Assembly (NCBI GenBank): GCA_004431415.1
Contig: QPMI01000503.1
Span: 244,163 to 308,162, forward strand
From: Cyanophora paradoxa
Lineage: Eukaryota; Glaucocystophyceae; Cyanophorales; Cyanophoraceae
DNA: 64,000 bases
Reading direction: 5' to 3'
A program made the translations under genes and the position numbers. Under the pieces are notes generated by a model. That model was not told the origin of the DNA. It saw only the letters and a program-made list of their open reading frames with translations, and did not search any database. Below, in pieces: positions 1 to 10,672 of this stretch. Each line of letters opens with the position of its first letter. Position 1 is the first letter of the stretch.

Positions 1-1344
1 CTCACTCCTCAGCTGCGCCCTGCGAAGGCCATCAGCGCCTGAACAACTTCGAGCGGCCCCTCTTCCTTCGAGCGCACTCGGTGCGGGCGGACTCGTCGCG
101 GGCGGCGGTCGACTCGGCCTGGAGGCGCGCGTACTTCTCGGCCTCCTCCTGGACGTACTCGAGGATGACCTGCCGCTCCACCGCCATGTCCGCGCTCGTC
201 TTCGTCGCCGCCAGCAGCTCGCTCTGCGCGTCCGCCAGCTGCGCGCCGGGCGGAGGCGTCAGCCGCCGGCCCGCGGCAGCCTGCCGCCCGCGCTGCGCTG
301 CGCGGGGGGCCCGCCTTGCGCTCGAGGTCGGAGATGTCGTCTCGCTGCCTCTCGCATGTCGCCTGCAGCTCCCCGGCGCGCGTCCTCAGCGCCTCGTTCT
401 CCCGCCTGCGCGGGCCGGCGGCCGCGAGAACCGTCACGGCCGGCGTTCCTTTCCGCTCCTTTTCCGGAGCGGCGCACCGCAGGGCCTCGATGAGCTTCCG
501 CATCTCGGCGCCCTCCGCCTCCCGCTCCTCTTTCTCCTGCCTCGCGTGGGCCAGGTCGTACAGCAGGACGCTCTGTGGGCGGGGCGGCGGCCCTCAGCGG
601 GGGCGATCCGCGGGTCGAGCGGGGCGCAGCGCACTTTGATATCCGAGTCGATGCCGAGCTCGTCGGCGTGTATGTCCAGGGCGCGCGTGAGGACCTGCAA
701 GGAACGCGGCGCAGGCGGGTCGACGTCGTGGACGCGCGGAGGGCCGCGCCGCGTCACGATGCGCGGCGCACCTTTATTTCGTTACGCATCTTCGAAATCT
801 CTTCCTCCTGCGCCAGAATAAGCGACTCCTGGCCCCGCTTCGCGTCCTGCGAACGCCTGGGAGTCAGCGGGACCGCGGCTTCCGCGAGCCGAGGGGCGGA
901 CCTGGAGCTTCTCGAGCTTCTGCGTGAGCGTAACGTTCTTCTGCAGCAGCCCGAGCCCCTTCGCGCCGGCCACGAGCTTCGTCTCCAGCCTCCGGACAAG
1001 GTCCTTGTCCTCCCGCGACTGCTCCGCTAGCTCATGCCGCTCCAGCATCAGCCGCTCGATGTTCTTTCTTGCCGCGATGAGCTCGCGCTCCGTGGCCTCC
1101 ACCAGCGCCCGCAGGCGCTTCACCTCGGACAACGCATCGGCGCACTGCAGCTAGCACGTCAGGGCCAACGGCGGCGTCGGAGAAGGAGCAGCCGCACCCG
1201 TCCGGAAGCCTGCTGATACTCGCGCTCGAGAACTGCGATCCTGGCGCGGTAGTCCGCGAGCTCTTTGCGGAAGGAGGCCTGGCTGGAGAGGAGGTGCGTC
1301 TGGATGCTCGCCGTGCCCGGCTTCGGGGGCGATACGGACACCAT
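1..1344 (-). CDS. Long coiled-coil protein, 3' part outside window
   Basis: Multi-exon minus-strand gene. Exons I could join in frame: 1198-1344, 902-1144, 772-846, 635-694, 478-572, 315-405, 78-238, and 1-19 running off the left edge. The start MVSVSPPKPGTASIQ at 1344 is the first Met of an open exon. The joined protein (over 290 residues here) is almost entirely charged heptad-type helix (for example LRALVEATERELIAARKN and RENEALRTRAGELQA), interrupted by a conserved-looking segment ALDIHADELGIDSDIK-SVLLYDLAHAR. The intron after residues DISDLERK begins with GC (AAG|GCGGGC), the others with GTGCG or GTCCG. The composition fits a centrosomal, basal-body or motor-associated protein, and the window has other ciliary genes, but I do not recognise the family and assign no function. 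It is divergent from the TMEM19-like gene. Confidence 0.75.
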
Positions 1345-1811
1345 TGATCTCTGCGAGGGGGCATCGGGCCTTAGCTAAAGGCGCGGGGCGGCCCTCGTGC
1401 GCGGTTGGGATACGCACGGCTAGCGGCGTCGGGGAAGCTGGCCGGGAGCCAAAACGCGCTGGGCTTGCTGGCCTGGAGCTTCTCGCAGTGCCCCCGCCTA
1501 TGTCGGGCATCGTGTTCTGGGGCGAGCCGTTGATGGCGGGCAGGCGACTGTACCCCGGACGGAGGCCGCGCCAAATTCCGAGGTCCCCGCGCCGCGCCAG
1601 CCATCAGGTCCGACTCGAAGCGTTCACAGCTAACGAAAGGCGTGCTGTCCTGCTCCGGCGCCGACCTGTCGTAGAAACCAGTGCGGACTTCTGCGCAGGC
1701 GAAGCGAAGCTGCGCAGGCGAAGCAAAGCTGCGCAGCGAACCAGAGAGCGCCGTCGGCGCCGAATTGTTTTAGAACCAGACTCTAGCAGCGCGCCGCGGC
1801 AGGCGCCGGCA
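1345..1811. promoter_or_regulatory. Divergent 5' region between coiled-coil gene and TMEM19-like gene
   Basis: 467 bp between two divergent start codons. No TATA-like or repeated element is evident. A short direct repeat 'gcgcaggcgaagc' occurs twice near 1690-1730. The promoter role is inferred only from gene orientation. Confidence 0.35.
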
Positions 1812-3085
1812 ATGGACGTTCCCGTCAGCCGCGCGGCGGCCGCGCTGGTGCTCGCAACTTTCGCGGCGCGCCGCGGCTACAAGAAGCGCAGCCTGGACCT
1901 CTCGGGCGCGGTCGGAGCGTTCATCGTCGGCCTGGTCTCCTTCGTGGCGAGCGTCCGCTTCGGAGTCGCGCTCCTCGCGTTCTTCTTCTCGGCGTCGAAG
2001 GCGACGCGCGTGGGGGCCGAGCGGAAGAAGAAGCTTGACGCCGAGTACAAGGAGGGCGGCCAGCGCAACTGGGTCCAGGTGCCTCAGCGCCGCAGCGCCC
2101 CCAGACTCGAGCGCCGCGGTCCGACTCGGCGCGCGCCGCAGGTCCTCGCGAATAGCTTCGCGGCCACTGCGGCGTCTCTGGCGTATCTTTACGTCACCGG
2201 CGGCCGCGACTCACCGCTGCTCGAGTTCGGGCCCGGCGCCAACCCCCTCCCCTCCCTCCTCGCCCTTGTCCGGCCTCCTCTGCCGCCGCCGCCGCCCGCG
2301 CCGGCGCCGCCCCGGCCCGCGCCTGAGCGGAGCGCAGGCGGTGCTGGGCCACTACGCTTGCTGCTGCGGGGACACGTACAGCTCCGAGCTCGGCATACTG
2401 AGCCGGGGAAGCCCGCGCCTCGTCACGACCTGGCGCCGTGTGCCGCCCGGCACGAACGGCGGCGTGACGGTCGCCGGCACCCTCGCCGCCGCCGGCGGCG
2501 GCCTCATCGTCGGCGTCTCCTTCTACCTCGCCGCGATCTTCTCGTGCGCCGTACCCCCCGCCAACCGGCCCCGGCCGAGCGTACCCCCAACGCGCCGCGG
2601 CAGCTGCGCCGCGGGGGCGGACTGCAGCGCGGCGGCGGCGGCGGTCCAGTGGCAGGTACCCCTCCTCGGGCTCGCCGGCGGCCTCTTGGGCTCCTTCGTG
2701 CGCTCCTTCGCGTCGTACCCCCCCCCCCCCACCGCCCCTCACGGAGTTCCCCCCAGATCGACAGCTTGCTCGGTGCGACGTTCCAGTACAGCGGCTGGGA
2801 CGAGAAGGCCGGGTACGCCCCTCCCGTACCCCCTCTCCGACGCCCGCCTCACTGCGTACCCCCGGCAGGCGCGTCGTCAACTCGCCCGCGCACGCGACGA
2901 AGCGCCTCTGCGGGTACAACATCCTGGACAACCACCAGGCCCGCCCAGCCCCCCTCACCCGGCCCCAGGCCTCGGACCTTCCCGCCCCGCCCCGCCTGAC
3001 GTACACGAACCCCCCGCAGGTCAACTTCGTGAGCTCCGTGCTCACATGCGGCCTCATCGCCCGCATCGGCGCCCACGTCCTCTAG
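1812..3085 (+). CDS. TMEM19/DUF92-family integral membrane protein
   Basis: Seven exons: 1812-2078, 2142 to about 2260, 2338-2543, 2628-2697, 2757-2812, 2869-2938, 3020-3085. The joined protein matches TMEM19 throughout: an N-terminal hydrophobic helix pair, EYKEGGQRNWVQVLANS, the conserved ACCCGDTYSSELG and TTWRRVPPGTNGGVT segments, then DSLLGATFQYSGWDEKAG, VVNSPAHATKR and a C-terminal ILDNHQVNFVSS. DUF92 proteins are multi-pass membrane proteins; the family also includes plastid phytyl-phosphate kinase (VTE6), but the arrangement here is TMEM19-like, whose biochemical role is not settled. Intron 6 starts GC after NHQ (CAG|GCCCGC), and intron 2 also fits best with a GC donor, less certainly. 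Several introns contain GTACCCCC. The stop is 223 bp from the convergent uS9m stop. Confidence 0.88.
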
Positions 3086-3307
3086 CTGCCTTCTGGCGAG
3101 GGCCGAGGACCCTGCTCTAGTTCTACATCTAGCCTTAGTATGCGTTGTTGCGTTGTAAAGCCATCCGTCCTGCTTCCAATGTAAACCGGGTCTGCTTCCC
3201 GGCCCTCCCGCCCAGAGATCCCTCGCGCACCAGCACCCCCCGACAGGAACGCGTAGCTAGATACGGCGATTCGACACAGAACAAGCAGGCGCCGGCGGCC
3301 CCGGCGA

Positions 3308-4287
3308 CTATCGCTTGCTCCACTGCTTGCCGCGGCGGGCCTTCTTGTGGGCAACCTTCTTCGACTCCACCATGCGGTCGTCGCGCGTCAGGTGCCCCTC
3401 TGCGCGCACGTGCGCGTGCGCGCCCCGTCAGCGGCTGCTGGGCGGCCGCTGGGGCGGGGCGGGGCGGGGCGGGGCGGGGCGGGGCGGGGCGGGGCGCACC
3501 GGGCTTCATGAGGGGCCGCAGCGACGGGTCAAAGTTCTGCAGGGCGCGCGCCACACCGAGCCGGATCGCGTCCGCCTGGCCTGCGCCCCGCGCTCGCGCT
3601 CGCGCCGGGCGCGCGGGCGGCGGGCGGGCGCGGGAGCGCACCGGCGGAGCCGCCGCCCTTGGCCGTGCACCACACGTCGAACTTGTCTATGGCGTCGACG
3701 GAGAGGAGGGGCGAGACCATGCGGTGCCGCAGGAAGAGGCGCGAGAAGTACTCCGTGTGCAGCATCCCGTTGACGAGGAAGATGCCCGTGCCGGGCTTGA
3801 TCCACACCCGCGCCACGCTCGTCTTCCGACGGCCCGTCCCGTAGGCGCGGTTGAACTCGTCGACCTGCCGTTCCCGGACGATGACCTCGACGGTCCTCTC
3901 CTTCTCGGCGGCGACGACCTCCTCTTCCTGGACCTCCTCCGCCGCCAGCATCTCTTCCACCAGCGCCCGCTTCGCAAGCTCCCGCAGCTCCTCCTCGCTC
4001 AGGTTCTCCTTCTGCCACAGCTCGCTGTCCAGGACTGTCACGCCGCCGCCCGTCCGCTCGCGCAGCTCGGCGAGGGACTCGCCCTCGTTGGCGGCGAGTG
4101 CTGCGCGAGTTGCGCGAATCGCCGTTGCTACTGCTGAAATGTAGCGCGAAACCAGGCCTCCGTGCCGCTCGGCGGGCGCGTGATGCCGGACGATGGCGGC
4201 GGCCGGGGCTGCGAGGCCGTGCGCCTGGAGCCTCGCCGCGCGTGCCCCCGCCGCCGCCAGCGGCCTGATCGCTCCCCGCAGAAGCAT
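3308..4287 (-). CDS. MRPS9: Mitochondrial small-subunit ribosomal protein uS9m
   Basis: Three exons: 3642-4287, 3500-3580, 3308-3399, joined in frame by GT-AG introns. Residues 1 to about 50 (MLLRGAIRPLAAAGARAARL...) are Arg/Ala-rich without acidic residues, typical of a mitochondrial presequence. After a variable charged segment comes the uS9 core: RAYGTGRRKTSVARVW, GTGIFLVNG, LLSVDAIDKFDVWCTAKGGG, SAGQADAIRLGVARAL, then LTRDDRMVESKKVAHKKAR and a terminal QWSKR, the tail that reaches the ribosomal P site in this family. The length and presequence favour the mitochondrial rather than the plastid paralogue. Intron 2 contains a (GGGGC)n array. It shares a very short 5' region with the kinase gene. 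Confidence 0.93.
3451..3495. repeat. (GGGGC)9 array inside uS9m intron 2
   Basis: Nine consecutive GGGGC units on the + strand, so CCCCG-rich in the sense strand of the minus-strand gene. It lies between the 5' splice site at about 3499 and the acceptor at about 3400. The G-rich template strand could form a quadruplex. Confidence 0.9.
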
Positions 4288-4362
4288 TTCGCGGTTCGGG
4301 GTACACTGCCCGATACGGCAGGGTACACGTGCAGCCAGTTCAACCGGGCGCGGGAAGGCGGG
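4288..4362. promoter_or_regulatory. 75-bp divergent 5' region, uS9m/TLK
   Basis: Only 75 bp separate the two start codons, so the transcripts must share regulatory DNA or overlap at their 5' ends. The kinase reading frame stays open upstream of 4363, so a more upstream start cannot be excluded. Confidence 0.4.
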
Positions 4363-7300
4363 ATGGAGGTCCCCGCGGAGAAGCTGCGAGCGCTGGACGC
4401 ACGGATGACACTGGGCGGCTCGGGCGACAGCAACGGCGGCTTCGAGGATGTCGTCGGCCTCGTTTCGGTTCTGTCGCCGGCGGGCGCGACGCCCCTGGAT
4501 GTGCAGTTCCGCGTAGAGCACAGGCCACCGGGTGATGACGATGAGGAGGACTCCAGCTCCAGCCTTGAGGAGCAGGTTCGTCTTTTCCCGCGCTGGCTTC
4601 CCGCGCTGGGCACCCGCGCGGCGCTGGCCTGTGCGCCATGCACGCGCGTTCATCCGAACCGACCGTACGCGCTTTTGCAGAACGTGGAGGCGCTGGAGAC
4701 TCCCGCGCCGGCAAACCGCGACCCCAAGGAGGTCTCGCCCGTCATTCCGAAGCAGGAGCGAGGCGGAGAGAACAGCAACGACGGAGTCACGCCCCGGAAG
4801 CGCAAGATGTTCACGCGCGACGAGGACGAGAGGATCCTGCAGGTGCGCCGTGGCGGGAGCGTTCCCGCGCTTGACCGCAGTAAGCGCTGACCCGACGCGA
4901 ACGCTCCCATCCGCAGGGCGTCACAAAGTACGGCAAGCAGAGTTGGGATGAGATAGTGCGATGGAGCGGCCTCTCGCGCACCGTCGATCAGGTGCCGCCC
5001 TTCGGCCCGAGCCAACAAGCGCGCGGTTGGGTGCGGCGGGCGCTCACGCGCGCCCCCTTCCGCAGGTGCGCAAGCGGTACAAGCGCCTGGAGAAGAAGCA
5101 GGAGAAGGAAAGGCAGGCGGGCGCCGCCGGCGGCGTTCCCGCCACCGGCGCAGTTCCCGCCAACACCTCGCCCCTCCGGCCCCTGCCCGAGGCCGCCAAC
5201 ACCCCGCCCGCCACGCACCCCACCGCCTCCGTGGGCGGCGTGAGCCCCGTCCCCGCCGTCGGGCTCGCACCCCAGCTCGACGCGGCATCCTCCGCCCCCG
5301 CCGCCCCCTCTATCCCCCCCTCGAAGCCCACCCGTACCCTGGACCACTACTTCGGCAGGGTGCGACCCGCTCTTTTTCGAGCCCCGCGGCTTCGCCTGAC
5401 GCGTCCGGCAGCCCGCGGGGGCCGCCGACGAGCGCTCGCGAACATCCGGCGCCGGATCCAGCGCGCCGCGCGCCCAGGCCTCGCGCCCCGCCCGCACCTC
5501 GGTCCGCCCCGCCCGCCGCGAACCGCCCCCGCCCCGCGCCGCTCCGCTAACGCCTCGCGCCGCCTCAGGACGCGTCGGAGCCGCCGGCGCCGCCGGCCTT
5601 TGTGGACCTGGAGGCGCGGGAGCGCGAGGGGTCGCTGGCGGCAGAGGTTGCGAGGCTGCAGCAGGAGCTGCGCGAGCGGGACGCGCGCCTCGCGCGGTTC
5701 GAGGCCGACGCGCGCTCGGCGGCTGGCCTCGCGGCGCACGTCGCGGCGCTCGAGAAGGAGCTCGCCGAGGCCCAGCGGAAGCAGGCGGAACAGGAGACGA
5801 CGGTGCGGGCGGCCATGGAGGAGGCCCTGCGCAAGGCGGCCCGGTACGAGCGGCGGGAGGCGCGGGAGTCGATGCTGCGGGAGGGGGTGCGGCTGGGGCG
5901 GCTGGCGTACCAGCGGACGGGGACGGGCGCGCAAGAGGTCTGGGAGGAGGGCAGCGCCTTCAGGGAGCTGCAGGAACGCGTGGAGAAGCTCAACGAGGAG
6001 AAGGAGTGCCTCGAGCGCGCCAAGAAGGCCCTCACCCGCAAGCGCCTGCCCCCGCCCGGCGAGGCCGCCGCACCCCCGGGGCCCGACGGCTCCGCCCCCC
6101 CCTCCGCCGAGGACCTGGCCGAGGCCGAGGAGTTCACGAAGGTACGCGTACCCCCCGCCGATCCCGTGCACCGCCCCTTTGCTGCCGCCGCTGAGGCCCG
6201 CCCCAGGTCCGGCTGCTGGCCATCCGCTCGGAGATCCAGTACCTCATCGAGGAGAAGGACCGCCTGGAGGCACGCCGGCGCCCGCCCGCCCCCGCCTCGC
6301 CCCGCCTCTCTGACCGCGCCCCGCCCCGCCCCGCAGCGAGAGAAGGCGCTTGCGGTGCGCGAGGCCCGGCGGCAGCGCGACGAGGACGCATCCCGGTCCG
6401 TACCCCCCGGCGCGTTCGTCGCGCTGTACCCCCCTGAGGCGTCGGCCGGCAGGTGGTCGAACCACCCGCTGTTGCACCAGAGGTACCTCCTCCTCAAGCT
6501 CCTCGGCCGGGGCGGCTTCTCCCAGGTGCCCCAGCACTCGATCCGAGCTCCCGCAGCCTTCTCCAACTTGCTGTCTAACCACCTGCCTTCAGGTGTTCCT
6601 CGCGTACGACCTGAAGGAGCTGCGGCACGTCGCGTGCAAGATCCACGAGCTCGCCCAGCACTGGAGCGAGGAGAAGAAGGCGCGCCGGCCTTCCCTTCCT
6701 TGCCCGCCTCCGAGTCCGCGTCGCTCGCTCACGCCCCCCGCAGCACAACTACATCAAGCACGCCACGCGCGAGTACAACATCCACCGCTCCCTCTGCCAC
6801 CCGTGCGCCTCTACCCCGGCTTCCTTCCCTCCGCCCCTCACCCGTTCTTACCGTACCCCTCCCCGCAGGCGCGTCGTGCAGCTCTTCGACGTCTTCGAGA
6901 TCGACAACAACTCCTTCTGCACGGTGCCCACCCCTCGCACCCCCTCCCCCACCACCCACCCCCCCACCCCCCTCACCGCGTACCCCCGGCAGGTGCTGGA
7001 GCACTGCGACGGGGGGGACCTGGACCTCTACCTCAAGAACCAGAAGACACTACCCGAGCGCGAGGTCCGCTTAGAGCAGCGATGCTTAGAACAGCAGAGA
7101 CGGAGACGCTGCGCCTCGCTCGCACGCTCGCTCGCGCCGCTGGCTGACGCCTGCGCCCCCGGCAGGCGCGGTGCATCATCCACCAGGTCTTCTCGGGGCT
7201 CAAGTACCTGAACAGCCAGAAGAAGAAGATCATCCACTACGACCTCAAGCCCGGCAACATCCTCTTCCACAAGTCCGCATCCTCCTTTCTTTCACATAGA

Positions 7301-8183
7301 ATACAACTAGATAGTTCCTCGCCTGACCGACCCTCCTCTCTTTCTGCCTGCAGGGGCGAGGCGAAGATCACGGACTTCGGCCTCTCGAAGATCCTGGAGG
7401 ACGGCCAGGAGTCCCTCGACCTCACCTCCCAGGTCCGAACAGAGGGTGGGGGGAGGGGGTACGCGACGTCGCTCGTGGCTGAAGCGTACCCCCTCGCCAG
7501 GGCGCCGGCACCTACTGGTACCTCCCTCCGGAGTGCTTCATGAACGGGGCGCCCCGCATCTCCTCCAAGGTGCCGCGTACCCCCCGTTCCGGTGTCGGCG
7601 GCGTGCCCCCGCCGACGCCCCGTCTCGCTCTGTGCAGGTGGACGTGTGGTCGGCGGGTGTGATCCTGTACCAGATGCTGTACGGGCGGAAGCCGTTCGGG
7701 CACGACCAGTCCCAGGAGCGCATCCTCACCGAGCAGACGATCCTCAAGGCCCAGGGCGTCGAGTTCCCCGCCAAGCCCGCCACCACGGACGCCTGCAAGG
7801 CCCGCCCCCTCTGTTGTTTCGAGCTGTACCCCCGCCCGCCCGCCCTTCCTGACGCGCGCGCGCGCCCCGCAGGACTTTATCCGGCGCTGCCTCACGCGGA
7901 GGCAGGACGAGCGCCCCGACGTCTTCCAGGTCTTCAAGTGCGTGCCCCCGGCCAGCTCGCTCGCTCCGCCCCTGTACCCCCCCTCCCGCCCCGCTGACCC
8001 TCGCCCCCCCCCCCCCCCTCCCCCCGCAGCGAGCCTTTCCTGCGCCAGACGCCGGACGCGGCCCGGGGCGGGAAGCGCGCGCGGCGGCGGCGGCGGCGAC
8101 CGGCGCGCCGGCCGCGGGCCCGGCGCCCCCCGTGCCCACCTTCTCGGGTGTGGCGGCCGCCGGGCCCACCTCCTCCCTCCTAG
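4363..8183 (+). CDS. TLK: Tousled-like serine/threonine kinase with N-terminal Myb/SANT-like domain
   Basis: Eighteen exons joined in frame: 4363-4575, 4681-4842, 4917-4991, 5066-5359, 5569-6141, 6207-6269, 6337-6395, 6453-6525, 6593-6679, 6744-6802, 6869-6923, 6993-7064, 7166-7272, 7354-7432, 7501-7569, 7638-7799, 7873-7937, 8030-8183. Order: acidic start; a Myb/SANT-like module ([36 protein letters not shown]); Pro/Ala linker; TLDHYFGR, resembling the KISDYF motif of animal TLKs; long coiled coil; the TLK signature [13 protein letters not shown]...[10 protein letters not shown]; then the kinase domain with [11 protein letters not shown] (P-loop), VACKIHEL (Lys), IHYDLKPGN (catalytic), KITDFGLSK (DFG) and [16 protein letters not shown] basic Arg-rich tail is a likely nuclear signal. 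TLKs phosphorylate ASF1 and act in chromatin assembly. Three introns have GC donors (6270, 6680, 7800). The Myb part is the unusual feature. Confidence 0.93.
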
Positions 8184-8998
8184 GAGGGGCCCCGCTCTGA
8201 GGCCCCGCGATCGGATCCGGCGCCCCCCCTTTTTCTAGCGTAGGCCGAGCCCCTCATCAGCTCGCGCAGTCGCAATTGTGTGTTTCAAGTTCCCTTTGGT
8301 TTCCAGCAGAGCTTGAATCGGCAGCGCCCCTTTTTCCGCGCGCGATCTCTTTTTCCGCCTCGCTTCAATTTGTCAGATAACTTTTTTCGCCCCCAGTGCC
8401 AGTGCTATAGCTAGGTATCGTTGTTTCGCAAGCGTGTGCGTCCAATGGAGCCGCCACCCATTTGTGATTCTAACCCCTGAAGCCTTGAGCAGCACTACTC
8501 AGCGTTCTGCTTGAAGGGCCTGATCATGAATTCGAATTGATCATGATCATGATCATGATCATGAACATGAACATGAAATCATGAACTCAAATGAGGCGGG
8601 GGCCGGCTCGATCGCGACAGCGGACTCAGCGGAGTGGCTCTATATATATAGCTATAACTTAGTAAATAGAGGCGCCGGCGCTTGGCGTGCACCATATGGC
8701 GCAGGCATTGGGCTACTTGCGCTGGCCATGCCATGATGGCTTCGGCTCTGGATCCGCCTCCCGGAAAAGTTAGGCGATGCCAGCGCCAATCCCTTCCCCC
8801 CCCCCTCCCCCCCACCCACCCCCCCTCACTCGCCGGGCTCGCTGCAGCTAGCCGGTCTAAATTCGGGCCGGGCTCTTTGGCCGGGCTACTAGGCTAAATT
8901 CGTCATGGTGCACTGGGGTAGACAGGTATAGATAGAAAATGGGGTACCGGTAAGACTAAATTTACACTATTTGCAGGGGCAAGAATCGAAAGAACTGC
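8184..8998. other. Convergent intergenic gap, TLK/LRR gene
   Basis: 815 bp between two convergent stop codons. It holds the GATCAT microsatellite, a TATATATATA run near 8641 and C/G homopolymers near 8795-8825. No coding signal seen. Confidence 0.5.
8539..8576. repeat. GATCAT/GAACAT hexamer microsatellite
   Basis: About four GATCAT units followed by two GAACAT variants. GATCATGATC is self-complementary, so the tract can form a hairpin or cruciform. Confidence 0.85.
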
Positions 8999-10672
8999 TC
9001 AGCACCTACTGGACGCCGACTCCGCCCCCGCGGCTCCTGCGGTACCGGCGTCTGCACGGCGCGCACCTCTCGCGGCGGATTGCAAGACGCGAAGGGACGC
9101 ACGGGGAACGGTCGAGCACTCGTCCAGACCTCGTCCAGATCTCGTCCCCCTCTCCCTCTCCCTCGCGGACCTGCGGGGCCCGGCCGTCAGGTGGGGCGAC
9201 CTTCTCGCACTCGAACGAGGACAGAAGGCGTCGATGGGCACCTCGATGCGCCTGCGCGTTACGCGCTCGTTGGGGCGGGCATCCGCCCTCTCCTCGTTTC
9301 GCAACTCCTGCACCCGCCGGCGCCGCATCGCCGCCTCCAGCTGCGCTACCGCCTCCTCGCCCTCGAAAAAGGCTAGCCGGGCCTGCAGCGCCGCCGCCCG
9401 CTCCCGCTGCCCCGCTGCCGCCGCAAGGGCCCGCCGGAGCGCCGCATTCTCTGCCTCCAGCGCCGCCGCCCGCTCGGGCTGCCCTGCTGCCGCCGCAAGG
9501 GCCCGCCGGAGCGCCGCATTCTCTGCCTCCAGCGCCGCCGCCCGCTCGGGCTGCCCTGCTGCCGCCGCAAGGGCCCGCCGGAGCGCCGCATTCTCTGTTT
9601 CCAGCGCCGCCGCCTGCCCCGCTGCCGCCGCAATGGCCCGCCGGAGCGCCGCATTCTCTGCCTCCAGCGCCGCCGCCCGCTCGGGCTGCCCCGCTGCCGC
9701 CGCAAGGGCCCGCCGGAGCGCCGCATTCTCTGTTTCCAGCGCCGCCGCCCGCTCGGGCCGCCCTGCTGCCGCCGCAAGGCCCCGCCGGAGCGCCGCATTC
9801 TCTGCCTCCAGCTGTTGCAGCTGACTGGCAGCGGCTGTGTCGCGGCTGGCAGCACCGCCCTCCACCTGTCCCGTCGACATCCGCTGCGCTTCAGTAATAT
9901 AAGCGAAAAATGGCGGCGGCGCAGTATACACGAAGGCACGTGCGCATGCAGGCACCGGAGCTGCTACGGAGCTGGAGCTCGAGCCGGCAGCATGCGCAGG
10001 CCCTGCGGCTGCACCTGCCGCTGCAGCGCCGACGCCGATCTGCAAAAACAAATGATATATATCGATCATGATCCGGAGTGCGGATCCGGAAAACATGTAC
10101 ATGATGGAATCCGAAATGGAGTCCGTGCTCACAGAATTCGAACTAGTACCGGCACGAAGGGCGAGAGAGTGCAGATATTCCAGGGGTGATTGTCTCAAAT
10201 TGAGCACTCGCAGACCAGCGAGTCCCCCGATCTCCGCAGGAAGCGCCGTCAGCTTGGTGCCTCTCAATTCCAGCACTCGTAAGCCAGCGAGCTGCCCGAT
10301 GTCCGGTGGAAGGGCCGTCAGCTCGTTATAGCTGACGTCAAGCTGTTGCAGAGACGCGAGCCGCCAAATTTCCAACGGCAGCGTCGTCAGCAAGTTATTG
10401 TGAGCGATTATAATCTGCAAGTTCACAAGCCGCCCGATCTCCGGCGGCAGGCTCGTCAGACGGTTGCCCCATACAAGAAGCTCGCGGAGATTCGTCAGCT
10501 TCGCGAGCTCTTCTCCCGGAATGCTCGTGATCGAATTCATGCTGAGGTCCAAGATCCGGATGTTCGATGGACCCGCGCGCTCGATCACCGTCGTCGGCCA
10601 GACGTTCCACCCGGTTCCCTTGAGCTCGAGCTTCCCTTCCATGGCGTTCCAGCTTCTCGACGCGTACGTCAT
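8999..10672 (-). CDS. Leucine-rich-repeat protein with 24-residue Ala/Glu coiled-coil repeats
   Basis: Single uninterrupted minus-strand frame of 557 codons, unusual beside its intron-rich neighbours. Residues about 30-170 hold six LRRs of the SHOC2/Ras-suppressor type (LDLSMNSITSIPGEEL, LTSLPPEIGRLVNL, LDVSYNELTALPPDIG, LTALPAEIGGLAGL). A Ser/Ala-rich linker follows. Then come six near-identical units LE(A/T)ENAALRRALAAAAGQPERAAA, one lacking three residues, forming a long Ala-rich helix. The C-terminal third is basic and Arg/Ser-rich and ends in Cys. LRRs of this type bind proteins; no catalytic domain is visible. Start alternatives are Met at 10672 and a second Met (MEGKLELKGTGW) 10 codons downstream. 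I cannot name a family beyond LRR protein. Confidence 0.8.
   Translation of the reverse strand: MTYASRSWNAMEGKLELKGTGWNVWPTTVIERAGPSNIRILDLSMNSITSIPGEELAKLTNLRELLVWGNRLTSLPPEIGRLVNLQIIIAHNNLLTTLPLEIWRLASLQQLDVSYNELTALPPDIGQLAGLRVLELRGTKLTALPAEIGGLAGLRVLNLRQSPLEYLHSLALRAGTSSNSVSTDSISDSIMYMFSGSALRIMIDIYHLFLQIGVGAAAAGAAAGPAHAAGSSSSSVAAPVPACARAFVYTAPPPFFAYITEAQRMSTGQVEGGAASRDTAAASQLQQLEAENAALRRGLAAAAGRPERAAALETENAALRRALAAAAGQPERAAALEAENAALRRAIAAAAGQAAALETENAALRRALAAAAGQPERAAALEAENAALRRALAAAAGQPERAAALEAENAALRRALAAAAGQRERAAALQARLAFFEGEEAVAQLEAAMRRRRVQELRNEERADARPNERVTRRRIEVPIDAFCPRSSARRSPHLTAGPRRSARERERGTRSGRGLDECSTVPRASLRVLQSAARGARRADAGTAGAAGAESASSRC
9386..9811. repeat. 72-bp coding tandem repeat, six copies
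   Basis: Units of about 72 bp sharing 'gcaagggcccgccggagcg' and 'cattctctgcctccagcgcc'. One copy is 9 bp shorter. All differences preserve the reading frame of the LRR/coiled-coil gene on the minus strand. Confidence 0.9.

Noticed and set aside
2194-3066. Long antisense frames opposite TMEM19, TLK, NPHP3 and GRAM genes
   Set aside because: They arise because very GC-rich DNA has few stop codons; they cross confirmed introns and show no recognisable domains.
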